Positions 9,697 to 20,006 are shown, counted from the stretch's first letter. The stretch is DNA of 64,000 nt from Gracilaria gracilis (GCA_030374805.1 JARGSG010000235.1:124001-188000); one strand, 5' to 3'. The notes: a model not told the origin generated them from the letters alone. A program made the numbers and translations.

Positions 9697-10832
9697 CATG
9701 TTGAGTCCAATTGGTTCAAGTTTAAGTGTTTGCCATCCCGTTCCTGAGGATACCAGAAACTCGGAGCTCCTCCCGCTCTCGCCAGTAGCGGCTAGCCTCC
9801 GTGGCGAGTCTCCACAGAGTGAAGCTTTTTGTACTTCGTAGCATTCCGGCATAAACGAACCAACCCGTTGCAGCACCAGTTGCTATCTTAGGCAGGCTGT
9901 TCATCCCAGTCGCGTATCCGTGCTCTTCTCATGGTCGTCTGACTCGTCCATGGGAATAACGAACAGGATATGAGCGCAGCAAGCCACCACTTCAACTTGT
10001 GTATCCACACAGCAATGAACAAATGTCACTGGTGTATGTAACAAAGTCGAATGCGCCCGTCAGATCGCAACAGACGTCGTTTTCGATCAAGATTAAGGAT
10101 GCGAATAGCACGTGACGCGCGGCCGTTATCGCTGCCATTGGCGCACGTGTTCAAAGCAGCTATCTATGCGATTCGATCCCTAAGATGGCCTCTGTTTCGA
10201 CGCATAGGCGAGGTCAACTCTGCTTTATTTGCTGCACGATAAAGCTCGAAGAACACCATGGAGATTCAACTTTGACTAACTGCTTTGCAGTTTTCATCAT
10301 GTGTCAAATGAGTTAATTGCACTGCTTAGCATCAGATTGTTTCCATCATCGTCTTGTGCGATTACCAGCTGATTCGAATCCTCCATGCTCTCTTCCGAAT
10401 ATGACCAGGGCTAAGCGAGAGCCTTCACGGTGGAATACAACGAACATTTGTGTGACTTGAGCACTCTCTCCGCTGCGCGAATCCATGATCTCCTCAAACC
10501 CTCGAAATTGTCTCACACCCAGGGCGATCTCTCTGGGCCTACTTCAATGTAAACCATCACAATTGTGTGACCGAGAAGAGGCTCACACTCCTTCTCACTG
10601 CTTTCCGCAACCCATATTCGCACATTCGTACCGCCCTGTCCCTCGACCCCGACACGATACGCGACTTGTGCACCCACACACCCGCCGTATGGTCCCCGAC
10701 CATGACACAATAGGCGATCCATCCGCTCATACTTGCACCGTCTCGTGCCCCGATCCCGACACGATCTGCGATCTCACAGCGCTCAAAACATGAAATATAA
10801 TCCAACCACATGATTGAAGTTCTTTTGACTGT
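9697..10832. other. Spacer between the left direct repeat and SIM-YR copy 3
   Basis: No gene is supported here. Short frames have no domain or consistent composition. The right end holds the three-unit repeat listed separately. A short segment at 9699-9722 (GTTGAGTCCAATTGGTTC) resembles 24950-24972; this may be a remnant of an element end. Confidence 0.45.
10636..10775. repeat. Three degenerate 53-bp tandem units
   Basis: Three units share a core like cccgacacgatacgcga, with cores near 10648, 10699 and 10754 spaced about 53 bp apart. They lie in the 3' flank of SIM-YR copy 3. Divergence between units is high, so the array is old. Confidence 0.5.
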
Positions 10833-12512
10833 CTACCGTGGCTCTTGGCCCGTCAAGCAGTTGTTCCAAAACTTCACAAGGTCAACTAAGTCGGGGGTCA
10901 GTTTTGAACTATCATGGGCAACATAAGTTCGGCGCAGTTGTTCGGGCGAAGTGTTCATTTGCTGTGCAAGAGTGTCCAAAAAATGTGTTTCCGGAAGATG
11001 AGCAAAAACTTTCCTCCTGTTGTGGAGTTCCATCATCATGGATGCGTAACTGCTACGCAAATTCATAGCGGTCACCTTCGTAAGCTTGGCATTATGGCTA
11101 GAGAGGAACGCGTGCAGAACTCCTGTGACAGATTCAGGGTTCAGGCTCTTGCCCGTCCGAGGGTGAAGCAAGAGTGGCCTTACACTCCCAGACCACTTTA
11201 CGCCTGTGACCCGCTCAATCAGTGGTCTAACGTACTCGACATGAAATTGTAAGTACGGGAGCACCGATGCAGGAAAAACTACTTGCGGGAGAGTCATATG
11301 CCTTGGCCTCTTCTCGTCCATTGTGCGCAATTCGATGTACGCCGATCTCATGTTGCTAAATATTCTCAGTTCAGCTTCAGAAGGTACCTGTAACTGACTG
11401 AAAACTTGAGGACGTTGTCCTCCTGCATTTAGCATAAGGAAGCCAGTCAGATTCCTGCACCAACGCTTCAAGTCCAAATGTGAAATCAAGTTATAAGTTC
11501 CACAACCTTTTCTCTGTGCCTTCTTCATCATGTAGTCGAGGGCAACTCTCCCAATCCGAGTTGCCAAAACATAATCCCTCAGCGATATCACACTTCCAGA
11601 CGTTAATCTTTTCTCAACACTTTTCTTTTTCTGACAAACCATGCGATGAGCCTGTTTTGACGAATTTGCCATATTTCGGAGAATGAAGGCAACAAGCTCA
11701 AGTTGACCTCCTTGTCTAATATCCCGTACCGAAACCATAGCTACAGAACATACTCTCTTCAAACAGATTGCCTTTATCCTCGCAGTGCCTGGAGAGCATC
11801 GTTCCATGAAGTAGTGCAAGAAAGAGACAACCAGGTCTTCATCTGCCACGCTCTCGAACAATGTTTCTTCCTTCCATATTTCTTCCTTGCAACAAAAAGA
11901 GGAAGACACGGCCCATCTAAGAAACTGAGAAACGGTTGTGATTGTTTGGTCTAGTATAGCACTTTCGCATCCCACTCGAGTTTCCCTCGGCCGAAAGTAT
12001 ACGTTGTACACTCTTCGCAATCCTAGACAGTTCTGCATCGTAGCCCCAATTCCTAAGTACGCACATTCCCCCGGCCTAAGCGCAGACCTCACCTGCATTC
12101 TCGCTTCACAACTTGTGAAGTGAGATGGGCTCAGTGCTTCCAAATGACGAAGGTCATGGAGCCAACGAATCTCATACTCAGCCTCTATAGAATCTCTACG
12201 AGCGGACCCTTTCTTGCTCAAACTCCCATCCGAGGAGCGCGAAACACGTCGAGAGCTGATGACCTTCGCCTTCGAGCAACAACGCGTTCCAATTCGAAAA
12301 CGCTTCGCCCTCGCCGTCCTTTCCAAATCCTCTTCTACCAAACTCCGATCCAGCCCTCGCTTGGTGCCACGAGACCGGATCGGCATGGCCTTTACCTCTT
12401 CTTCATCGGAGGATATTACGATCACCTCTCGGGCGAGATCGATGAGTTCACTCATACTAGCTCTCAGATTACAGAAGCTGCTCGTGCTGATCGCCAGCCA
12501 TTCCGCCGCCAT
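10833..12512 (-). CDS. SIM-YR copy 3: tyrosine-recombinase-like protein with SUMO-interaction-like N-terminus
   Basis: The frame is open from 12617, but I prefer the Met at 12512, which aligns with the start of copy 2; this gives 559 aa. The N-terminus carries VIVISSDEEE, a textbook-looking SUMO-interaction motif with flanking acids, then a basic block (RSRGTKRGLDR, ARAKRFR) like a nuclear signal. The C-terminal half resembles a Crypton-type tyrosine recombinase: a helical core-binding region, then candidate catalytic R402 (GGQRPQV), R521 (NLRSSYAS) and Y565 (LRRTYVAHD), numbered from 12617. The usual His of the HxxR box is not present. The family call is by eye. This is the only copy with all three residues. 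No 417-aa partner lies nearby. Confidence 0.65.
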   Translation of the reverse strand: MAAEWLAISTSSFCNLRASMSELIDLAREVIVISSDEEEVKAMPIRSRGTKRGLDRSLVEEDLERTARAKRFRIGTRCCSKAKVISSRRVSRSSDGSLSKKGSARRDSIEAEYEIRWLHDLRHLEALSPSHFTSCEARMQVRSALRPGECAYLGIGATMQNCLGLRRVYNVYFRPRETRVGCESAILDQTITTVSQFLRWAVSSSFCCKEEIWKEETLFESVADEDLVVSFLHYFMERCSPGTARIKAICLKRVCSVAMVSVRDIRQGGQLELVAFILRNMANSSKQAHRMVCQKKKSVEKRLTSGSVISLRDYVLATRIGRVALDYMMKKAQRKGCGTYNLISHLDLKRWCRNLTGFLMLNAGGQRPQVFSQLQVPSEAELRIFSNMRSAYIELRTMDEKRPRHMTLPQVVFPASVLPYLQFHVEYVRPLIERVTGVKWSGSVRPLLLHPRTGKSLNPESVTGVLHAFLSSHNAKLTKVTAMNLRSSYASMMMELHNRRKVFAHLPETHFLDTLAQQMNTSPEQLRRTYVAHDSSKLTPDLVDLVKFWNNCLTGQEPR

Positions 12513-12577
12513 GCATTCATGGCTCCCGGCACCTCGCAATCGAACGGTCCAAATCTCGCCAAAGCGCCGCGCAAATC

Positions 12578-12606
12578 GTACACAATGTGTACTACACAAT
12601 GTGTAC
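12578..12606. repeat. Two adjacent short palindromes
   Basis: GTACACAATGTGTAC at 12578-12592 is a perfect palindrome (7-bp arms). It is followed directly by TACACAATGTGTA at 12593-12605. They lie in the leader of SIM-YR copy 3, just upstream of the preferred start, and could be a protein-binding site. This motif pair is not seen in the other copies. Confidence 0.6.
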
Positions 12607-12719
12607 AGGGGTAGCACACATCACTCACGGTCATAATGAGAGAGACGTTTACCCCTGGTACTTGTGTTGTGCGTGGCGCTCAAGCGAGGCCGTGGTGCGG
12701 TACAGTGTACAATGCCTAG

Positions 12720-12788
12720 ATCTAGATATAGCACGCTCAATGCACAGTGTGCATTGCACACTGTGCATTGAGCGTGCTATATCTAGAT
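12720..12788. repeat. Perfect 33-bp-arm hairpin
   Basis: Arms 12720-12752 and 12756-12788 are exact reverse complements with a 3-nt loop (att). The arm starts atctagatatagcacgctca. It lies in the 5' leader region of SIM-YR copy 3. The outer flanks (g at 12719, a at 12789) do not pair. Such a perfect long arm pair implies a recent origin. Confidence 0.95.
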
Positions 12789-12800
12789 AGATAATCTAAA

Positions 12801-14179
12801 TACGTGTACAGGTATCATACGGTGTAGATGTATCACAATATCGGCGGCGAGCTATAGTAAATCCTCGCGAACTTTCGCTATGGCGCGCTCTTTCTCTCGC
12901 GCCGAGGCCGTCTCCTTCCGCACGCCTTCCATAGACAGTCCGTGACCTACCAGGCGCGCTACCGTGGCGATGCACGCCCTACAAAGGAAAGTGCCGACTC
13001 TGTCGCGTCTTTTCGATGCGCGTGTCGGCGCTTACCGATACCCCTAATTCCCCCCTTCTGGTCAATCCCCACATGCTGCTTTTCATACGTCATCTTTGCG
13101 TGAACGCAACGGTAGTGCATTTGGATGTTATGTGACTCGTCTCGCGCGGGGAAGGCAGCTCGGTTTCTCCATCGGGTTGGGGCTGAAGCGTTTGGAGGGA
13201 CACCGTGCAAAGTCTCTCATTTGAGAGACGCGAAGGGTTTTGTGGGCTGATTTCGACCTGTACATGTGTTTAGATGCACTAATGATACAGGAAGGTTCCG
13301 ACCTGCACCGTTTCTCTCTCCAAGCTCCTTCGTTTAGCACAGGGTCGCGAAAAACGCGCAGCCCTGTGAGGGATGGCCCTTTGGTTTTGGCGCTCCTTAA
13401 TCCCTCTCCAAACTCGGCCTGAGATGTCTCACGGAGTGGGTGAAAAAGACCACGGCTGAATTAGTCTATTCTTATTCTACTACTTTCCATTCAGAGAATG
13501 TCAACTGACTTTTTTTGTTCTCTCTTTGCTTCTTGCTCTGGGTGCTTAGGACGCATGACAAACTTTTTCCTCTTTGAGACGATTCTCGAGAAAACTACTG
13601 AAGCGCCTGGTCTAGCAAGCGCCCCAATGTCTAACAAACCGGCAAATGGCTTGCTTATATTGCTGCATATCTTGTTGACGGCTGTAATGAAGTAAATCCT
13701 CAACTGCTGAACCACGTTGCGAGTCTACAACGCCACCTTAGCAATAAGAAGCGACGGAATGGGATCAATGTTCGTGATCAAATTGCGAAGGGCTTGAATA
13801 GTTACAAACCCTCACAACCGTTCCACTTCCGCTGCATATGCCACTGTCAAGTTCATCTTTCGCGACGACCTCGTCACCAGGCCTTAACGAACTCGCGTAC
13901 TAAGTACAACTACCAAACGGCGACCTGATAAGAGAACGCAATAGTTAACGTGTGGCCCCGCCAGTAACTTTTCACTTTGTAACTTGCTCTGCTCGTGGTC
14001 CGAGTGCTGCCGCTCCCTGTTGCGCAAAGCACTCAGCTTAACTACGATACTTGCTCAGAAATGTACTTGGTTTTCATCTAAGTTGTGAAACCGAGCACAT
14101 CGTACTTTTGCAATCGTTTAAAGATTAGAAGGAAGAGCTTATTCTACCAGTGGTGAAGTGTAAAAGATGTTCTTGCCTG
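12801..14179. other. Spacer between SIM-YR copy 3 and TERT
   Basis: About 1.4 kb with no supported gene. Short open frames at 13491-13715 (-) and 13498-13695 (+) overlap on opposite strands and show no domain. It must include the TERT 3' UTR, but no poly(A) signal stands out. Confidence 0.45.
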
Positions 14180-17100
14180 TCATAGTCTCAATTCCCATAA
14201 GCATTTGCACTCTTTTGCTGCGATTATATTGCAAAGTTGAGGAATTGTATTAGTTCTGCTTGTGGAACTTAGGACTTTGGCAATGCTCTTCAAACTGCCT
14301 TGAAGAGACTCGACGGAGGCTTCAGCCAGTTGGCCCATTCCTGTTCGGCTGCGAAGCTTCCTCGTAATGCCATTGTAGTATGCATGAGTGCAAATGTACC
14401 GGAGCTCAGGAATGGAACACGGAAAATGACAGTTTTGCACTCTCGCTTTGAAAGATGTTGTACAGCGACTCACGAGATGAACAAACTTTGAAACTGAAGT
14501 AGAGACCATCGAGACGAAAAACTGCACATTTGTGGGTTTGATCTCAAGCACATGAGAACAAAGCTTTAAACAGCTCAGTAACGCGGATTGATAAACATTC
14601 AAGACAACCGTGGAATGAGAGTTGATTTGGCGATCAAACAATAGTGGATGAATCTTTGGACTGTAACACGAAAATGCTCGTTCTACCATTCTTCGGTACG
14701 GTTCTCTGTCATGTTCGATTATTATAGCATCCCTGAGTCGGTCGCCAACCTCAGTTTTATAGGTAGCGAAATCTCCTCGGATTTCAAGATTCTTTGTGTC
14801 TATAAGAACTCCACACCATGGAATGAAACGCTGAATTGCATTAGATACGAAAGGAGTTGAAAAATTCGTCTTTGCCTTCTCCTTGTTAATAGAAACCCCG
14901 TAGAAGTTTGACCTCAACTCTTCAACCATAATGCGGAGAAAACGATTTGCTTGAGCTTTCGAGGACGAAAAGAAAAAAGTGTCATCTACCAGTCTCATTA
15001 GCAATGCAACTGCCTCTTTTGAGACGCAGTTACGCTTATTGTCCTCCTCCTCCTCCTTGATGACTTCCTGCTTTCTTTCTGTCTCTGAGTCTCCCAGAAA
15101 CTCCTTGAGATCACGCTTTTCCATGTAAGCGTAAAACAGCGAAGTCAATAACTGCGATAGGGGATGGCCTTGAGGCAGCCCATGCCTTTGAACTGCAAAG
15201 CCCGAGCTTCGAAGTGTGCGCTGTCGCCTTCGGGACATGGCCACGATGTTGTTCCCTAGAGCTTCTGACAGCAACTTGCAGATGGTGTCTTTTCGCCATG
15301 TATCAATCCTGACTAAGTCCGAGAGTAACCCACCCGCATGAGCCCTAGCCAGGTCGGTTCGCACTACGGAGTGAAAGGAAGTTTCTTCTCCGGGTTTCGT
15401 GCACACATGGGTCAAATACCGATGAAAAACGCGACCTGTCGCAATGTGCGGGAGAGAAAGCTTGTACCTAAGGAGCACATATCTGTCCTTTGGAAACAAA
15501 TGAGGAACCACATCTTGGAAAAGCTTCCTGAGTGGTATCGTGTCAAAGCTGGTTTTTACGTCCAACGCACAGGCGTACAAGGGTGGACAGCCTTTTTGTT
15601 TCCACTCGTTTTTCGCTTTGACGAGCTTTCGGTATGTATCATCCAGACCGAATACCGCTGCTCCTGTGTTCAATTCATTCCCTTCTGCTTCACGACTCAT
15701 GATCCTTACGAAGTCTCTCATTGCGACATTCATGACCGTCCTTGTCTGCTTATACAGTCGTTTCATAGAAGTAGTTTTGAAGCGAGGAAAATCGGGGGAA
15801 AACAGCTTTAATCGCAGTCTTTGAATTCCACGCAGTGATGACTTCTTTGGAACAAAGCGGATATTATGGTACAGTAATACTGCAGATTTCGAACCACTGA
15901 GAGCAGAATTCACGTTTATCTGTCGCCGAGAGCATATGTTGAAGTAAACCTTTGACAATGCTTCAAATTGCTGATTTTCCTCGTAGAGCTGCTTCTCAGC
16001 TCTGTCGTGAAGAATGGTCCATACTTCTCGTCGATAGTGGAAAAGTCGATATCGATGTTTATCCGCTTCAGTAACGTAAAAGCTTTGATTCATCAAAGGA
16101 ATTACAAAGCCCTTGAGTACCCAAGTAATGAATTCAACAATGCGTTCCGTTCGAAAACGGAGGTCTGTCGGGTTACAGGTTCGATGCCCATTAGGCCCCT
16201 TACGATGCAGCCATGGAACATCGCACACTTGGAAGCCTTCCTTGGAAATGAAGACTCGAATATCAAAACGCTCCTTTTCGTGTCTCTTTGATACAATATG
16301 ATATATGGCTTTGTGGATCACCCCTCTATTCTTGGATGATCCAAAAGCCTCAGGTGGAAAAGCTTTCTTGACACAAGCATGCAAATACCTCGCAACATGC
16401 ATTGGATTCGAGTACAAGGCAAGAAGACGAACAGTTGATGTTTCATTCCAATGAAAATATACGGGAAGAGGGCAATGCAATCCAAGAAGTCTTCTAAAAC
16501 AGTACCTCCGAACTCGGCGCAACATATCTCTCAAAACTCGAGCTAGCCCTCTCAAACGCGGCGGAATCGGTCGAAAAGTAACATCCTTCATGGTTATGGA
16601 CTTTAAAAGGCTTGAGGTAATGATATCGTATCTTCGTACATTGTCTTGCACCAGTCCCTGCCCATGGGATGTGGATTCCGGAGTCCGGATTTCTCTCGTA
16701 TTTCGATCGCACATAGGAAAGATTACGCGAATTAAGTACTCTGCGTTCTTTAGAGACGGTTGGAGACGCTGTAAATGATGTGTAGCTGGAAGTCCGCGAT
16801 TACTGACGCTTTCGCAATTGCGCAGTATCTTCAAACGAGTACTTGAAGGAGGTGTCCGATACATAACATCACGCTTTATGACTATACTCGTGTCCATCGA
16901 GGGGTTTTGCTCGTGTTCCTTATTGGATGCAATCCTGCCGCCTAGTGTCTGATTTGGGATAGCAGCAGGGCCACACAACTGCAAAAGCGCACAAGAAGGG
17001 AACCTCGCGATGGCAGTATCTGTCCTTGATGTGGAATCTAGCATACGCTCTTGCACTCCAAGGAGAAGCGATGCTTCCGTGAGAATATGGCGAAACACGA

Positions 17101-17581
17101 CATAGCCAATACGAGAAAACAGGATAGCGAAATTGCGCGATCGGAGCTGCTGTGTAGATGTGGAGGGGCCGCGAACGTCAAGATCACGAAACATGCTGCC
17201 CGATCCATCTTGTTTAGAGAAAAAGAAACCATTACACAAAACGTTCATTTGGTATGGTCCTTTGGATGCGTTCTGATGTTTTCGAATAGTGGAGGAGATC
17301 ACCTGAGTTAGCACGTCATCCACAGAAACAGATTGAAGAGGTACGCCTTCCATTGCATTTTTCGGGAATGTAGGGTGAGAAGGGAACCCTATCAGGAGTG
17401 ACGAGAGTAGTCGATCGTACGACGTGGAATCTGAAGAATGTCGCACAACTATTGTAGTCGATAGATGTTTATTAAGCATGTGGATGTATTCCGATAGTGA
17501 CACGACGTGCGGGTAGAATCGACGAGCAACTCGCAGCAGCTTTTTGTTGTATTGAAGACTACTGGAAGTCTGGGTTGCCAT
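14180..17581 (-). CDS. TERT: Telomerase reverse transcriptase
   Basis: This 1133-aa uninterrupted frame is a full-length TERT, the catalytic subunit that copies the telomerase RNA template onto chromosome ends in the nucleus. The TEN region shows NVLCNGF near residue 115 and FPSCALLQLCGPA. The RNA-binding part has a CP/QFP-like segment (AFGSSKN near 411, ending VPWL). The T motif is FYVTE...RLFHYRREVW (about 501-522). Reverse-transcriptase motifs follow: motif A with D674 (ALDVKTSFDTIP, Phe where many TERTs have Tyr), motif B' (GLPQGHPLS), motif C with D866-D867 (RLVDDT) and motif E (WCGVLIDT). All three catalytic Asp are present. A Glu/Lys-rich insertion of about 25 residues (roughly 830-857) lies between B' and C. 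No introns are needed. The gene lies between SIM-YR copies 3 and 2. Confidence 0.97.
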   Translation of the reverse strand: MATQTSSSLQYNKKLLRVARRFYPHVVSLSEYIHMLNKHLSTTIVVRHSSDSTSYDRLLSSLLIGFPSHPTFPKNAMEGVPLQSVSVDDVLTQVISSTIRKHQNASKGPYQMNVLCNGFFFSKQDGSGSMFRDLDVRGPSTSTQQLRSRNFAILFSRIGYVVFRHILTEASLLLGVQERMLDSTSRTDTAIARFPSCALLQLCGPAAIPNQTLGGRIASNKEHEQNPSMDTSIVIKRDVMYRTPPSSTRLKILRNCESVSNRGLPATHHLQRLQPSLKNAEYLIRVIFPMCDRNTREIRTPESTSHGQGLVQDNVRRYDIITSSLLKSITMKDVTFRPIPPRLRGLARVLRDMLRRVRRYCFRRLLGLHCPLPVYFHWNETSTVRLLALYSNPMHVARYLHACVKKAFPPEAFGSSKNRGVIHKAIYHIVSKRHEKERFDIRVFISKEGFQVCDVPWLHRKGPNGHRTCNPTDLRFRTERIVEFITWVLKGFVIPLMNQSFYVTEADKHRYRLFHYRREVWTILHDRAEKQLYEENQQFEALSKVYFNICSRRQINVNSALSGSKSAVLLYHNIRFVPKKSSLRGIQRLRLKLFSPDFPRFKTTSMKRLYKQTRTVMNVAMRDFVRIMSREAEGNELNTGAAVFGLDDTYRKLVKAKNEWKQKGCPPLYACALDVKTSFDTIPLRKLFQDVVPHLFPKDRYVLLRYKLSLPHIATGRVFHRYLTHVCTKPGEETSFHSVVRTDLARAHAGGLLSDLVRIDTWRKDTICKLLSEALGNNIVAMSRRRQRTLRSSGFAVQRHGLPQGHPLSQLLTSLFYAYMEKRDLKEFLGDSETERKQEVIKEEEEDNKRNCVSKEAVALLMRLVDDTFFFSSSKAQANRFLRIMVEELRSNFYGVSINKEKAKTNFSTPFVSNAIQRFIPWCGVLIDTKNLEIRGDFATYKTEVGDRLRDAIIIEHDREPYRRMVERAFSCYSPKIHPLLFDRQINSHSTVVLNVYQSALLSCLKLCSHVLEIKPTNVQFFVSMVSTSVSKFVHLVSRCTTSFKARVQNCHFPCSIPELRYICTHAYYNGITRKLRSRTGMGQLAEASVESLQGSLKSIAKVLSSTSRTNTIPQLCNIIAAKECKCLWELRL

Positions 17582-17984
17582 GCTTGTATGCGGGAAACTG
17601 TTGTTGCTCGACTGCTTGGTTAAGAATGGATACGGTCTTACTCCCGTGACTCTATATGATGGGAGACCGCTCCTCGTGAGGGACGAACAAGATAATCAGA
17701 GGATTGGTGAAGACAAGCTCCGAGGGGCGAGAGAGACGTTTGCTTGTGTTGTGATCCGAACGGTTGCAGCTTATCACATACCAAGGGTAAATACCTTCGT
17801 AGACAGAGGCACGTTGATTTATTTTGTGTTCGTAAACACAGGCGGGAAACCGAAACTTTCGGTTCCTCGAAAATTTTGTGGGGAATCGCCTTGGGTTCCC
17901 CATTGAGATGAACAGGAATCGATAGCTCGGAGTCAAAGGACCGTGTCCGGGCTTCGTCGGCGCATTGGCTTTATTAAAGCTGCT

Positions 17985-18039
17985 TTGCATTACAACCATT
18001 AAAGGCTTTAGTAAAGCCGCTTTAATGGTTGTAATGCAA
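17985..18039. repeat. Nested hairpin between TERT and SIM-YR copy 2
   Basis: Arms 17985-18004 and 18020-18039 are perfect 20-bp reverse complements (TTGCATTACAACCATTAAAG). The interval between them contains a second small palindrome, ggcttta-g-taaagcc. It is about 400 bp upstream of the TERT ATG, in the shared upstream region of TERT (-) and SIM-YR copy 2 (+). Confidence 0.9.
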
Positions 18040-18287
18040 TGCGTGTACACGCGTGCTAACACCCATAGTTTCAGACTATCGTTGATGTACGATACCCAAA
18101 GTATACCCTTCATACAGCGTATGACAAGGATCGTCGAACAACATGCCACGTTTTCAGTCGTGTCTGGGAAAGTTTGGTTAGCCACTGTTGTCATACGTGT
18201 GGAAGAGATCTGGAAAAATGCACTGTTTACGTGTGCCGTTACCCGCGCCATCGTCACGACACTACCCAAGGGTATCTTACACCGCCC

Positions 18288-18418
18288 GCTGCTCTGCCTG
18301 TCACTGCACCTGCGGTCGCCGTCACTGCGCCTACCGTCGCCGTCACCTCGCCCGCCGTTGTCGGCCCCCGCGCCCGCCGCTGTCCGTCCCCGCGCCCGCC
18401 GTCGCCGTCGCGGCCATG
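18288..18418. repeat. GC-rich degenerate repeat (gccgtcac/cgcccgccg)
   Basis: A short tract of C/G-rich sequence with recurring gccgtcac, cgcccgcc and cccgcgcccgcc words. A 316-codon minus-strand frame running through it (17652-18602) is probably chance, because the repeat suppresses stops. Confidence 0.6.
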
Positions 18419-18502
18419 GCCTCTGGGGATATCCAAACGCTCCCTGGTGAGTTTGTGGCGGAGTGGGTTGTTGGATAGTGAGCTGCGCGCGCGAAGCAGC
18501 TG

Positions 18503-18782
18503 GGGCCAGTTGTACGTCGTTTCCGGGGTACTGTACCCTGGTGAACAGGACGCGGTCAGTATGGCTACGCTGCTGGGAACAGGTCCCTTTTTGGCCAATC
18601 AACTACCCTGTTTTTCAATGAACGGAACAATCTGACTGTTAATGGTGTGTAATACTGCGTCCATGCCTCATGCACACTGTGTATGAGGCATGGACGCAGT
18701 TCGGGGAGGATTTGCGCCGCGCTCCGGAGAGATTTGGACCGTTCGATTGCCTACTTAAAGAGGTGCTGGGAGCCATGAGTGC
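18503..18782 (+). promoter_or_regulatory. Conserved 5' leader of SIM-YR copy 2
   Basis: It carries the shared GGTACTGTACC palindrome and the ggaacaggtccctttttggcc block. The closing tacttaaagaggtgctggga also aligns with copy 1. A fold-back palindrome at 18654-18700 is inserted into it. Promoter function is inferred from conservation only. Confidence 0.5.
18654..18700. repeat. Fold-back palindrome in the copy 2 leader
   Basis: Arms 18654-18671 and 18683-18700 (actgcgtccatgcctcat) are perfect 18-bp reverse complements around an imperfect centre. Only the right arm has a counterpart in the homologous copy 4 leader near 27280-27305. The left arm therefore looks like an inverted duplication added in this copy. 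Confidence 0.9.
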
Positions 18783-20006
18783 ATGGTGGCGGGGTGGCCG
18801 GTGATCAGCACGAGCAGCTTCGGTAATCTGAAAGCTAGGATGAGTGAACCCGTCGATCTCGTCCGAGAGGTGATCGTAATATCCTCCGATGAAGAAGAGG
18901 TAAACGTCATGGCGATCCGGTCTCGTGGCACCAAGCGAGGGCTGGATCGGAATTTGGTAGAAGAGGATATGGAAAGGACGGCGAGGGCGAAGCGTTTTCG
19001 AATTGGAACGGCACTATCATCTGATGAAGAAGAGCTGATCCCCATGGGGATCCGTTCTCGTCGCACCCAGCAAGAGTTGGGTCGGGGCTTGGTAGAGGAG
19101 GATGCGGAAAGCACGGCGAGGGCAGAGAGTCTTCGAATACGAACGGAACTTTCTTTCCCGAGCTCTAACCGCCAAGCCAACGAGGAGGAAGGAATAAAGG
19201 AACGTGCTTTCGTCGAAGATTCAGATTCAGGAACGGAAAGCGCTATTGACAGGGGACTGGAAGGAAAGCCGGCAAGCTCCGTCTGGGACTGGGAAGGAGG
19301 TACGGATTGCGCTAGCGTCAGCGAATGGGAAGGAGACAAGGAAACCCCTAATGTTGTAAGCAATGATAAGGAATGTAAGGGAGAATTTGATTCCAAGTTA
19401 GTAGCGTCTGCATGGAGGCGGTGTCTGGTGAGATTGGAGAGGAAGAAGCCAAGGATTTTCAGCAGCACTGAGGCTAGGCTTCAAGTTGATTCAAGAGCAA
19501 GGCGAGGCAACTCCGTATACGATGGAATTGGAGCAACGGAAGCCAACTGTATGGGGCTGCGCAAGGTGCTTCACAGGTACTGTGAGCTAAATGGAGTGGT
19601 TGGCGATTCAAGGAAGACCAAGGCTGTGAAACTGCTCAGAACTACTGTTTCGCAATTCTTGCGTTGGGCTGTTGTAAGATCATCGTGTTCAAAGTATGAT
19701 GTTTGGAAAGAGGAAGCCTTATTCAAGAGCATAGCCAGAGTCGAGCTCGTTGAACCGTTTATATCATATTTCGAACGTCGCTGCGACGAGAGAACGGCTA
19801 AGGAGAAGGCTGCCGACTTGTTGAATATCTGCGATTCCGCTTATTCGGCAGCAAGGGGGAAAAGAATGAGAGAAGGCCTCTCTAAAGTATCAATGCTATT
19901 GCAATGCGTAGCTGGGAAGCGAGGTAGAAGGCTCAGCACTCCCCTCCTGGGTCGCCTTCGCTCTTCGGCAGATGACTTAGAATCGTGGACGGGAGAAGAG
20001 CAGTGA
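18783..20006 (+). pseudogene. SIM-YR copy 2, truncated before the recombinase core
   Basis: The 407-aa product starts MVAGWPVISTSS and carries the strongest N-terminal module: VIVISSDEEE, then RSRGTKRGLDR and ARAKRFR. That module is followed at once by a second, diverged copy of itself (SSDEEELIPMGIRSRRTQQE ... ARAESLRIRTELS), an in-gene tandem duplication of about 45 codons. The rest aligns with the region of copy 3 that precedes its recombinase core (TVSQFLRWAV, IWKEE/VWKEE) and then ends in a stop with unrelated sequence. No catalytic residues remain. It is convergent to the 418-aa gene at 20485. It may be a decayed copy or an N-terminal-only regulator. Confidence 0.6.

Noticed and set aside
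10636..10775. CRISPR-like array
   Set aside because: Only three degenerate units with no constant repeat and spacer structure, in a eukaryotic context.
17652..18602. 316-codon minus-strand frame upstream of TERT
   Set aside because: It runs through a GC-rich repeat, a hairpin and SIM-YR leader DNA; the product is a patchwork without recognisable structure.
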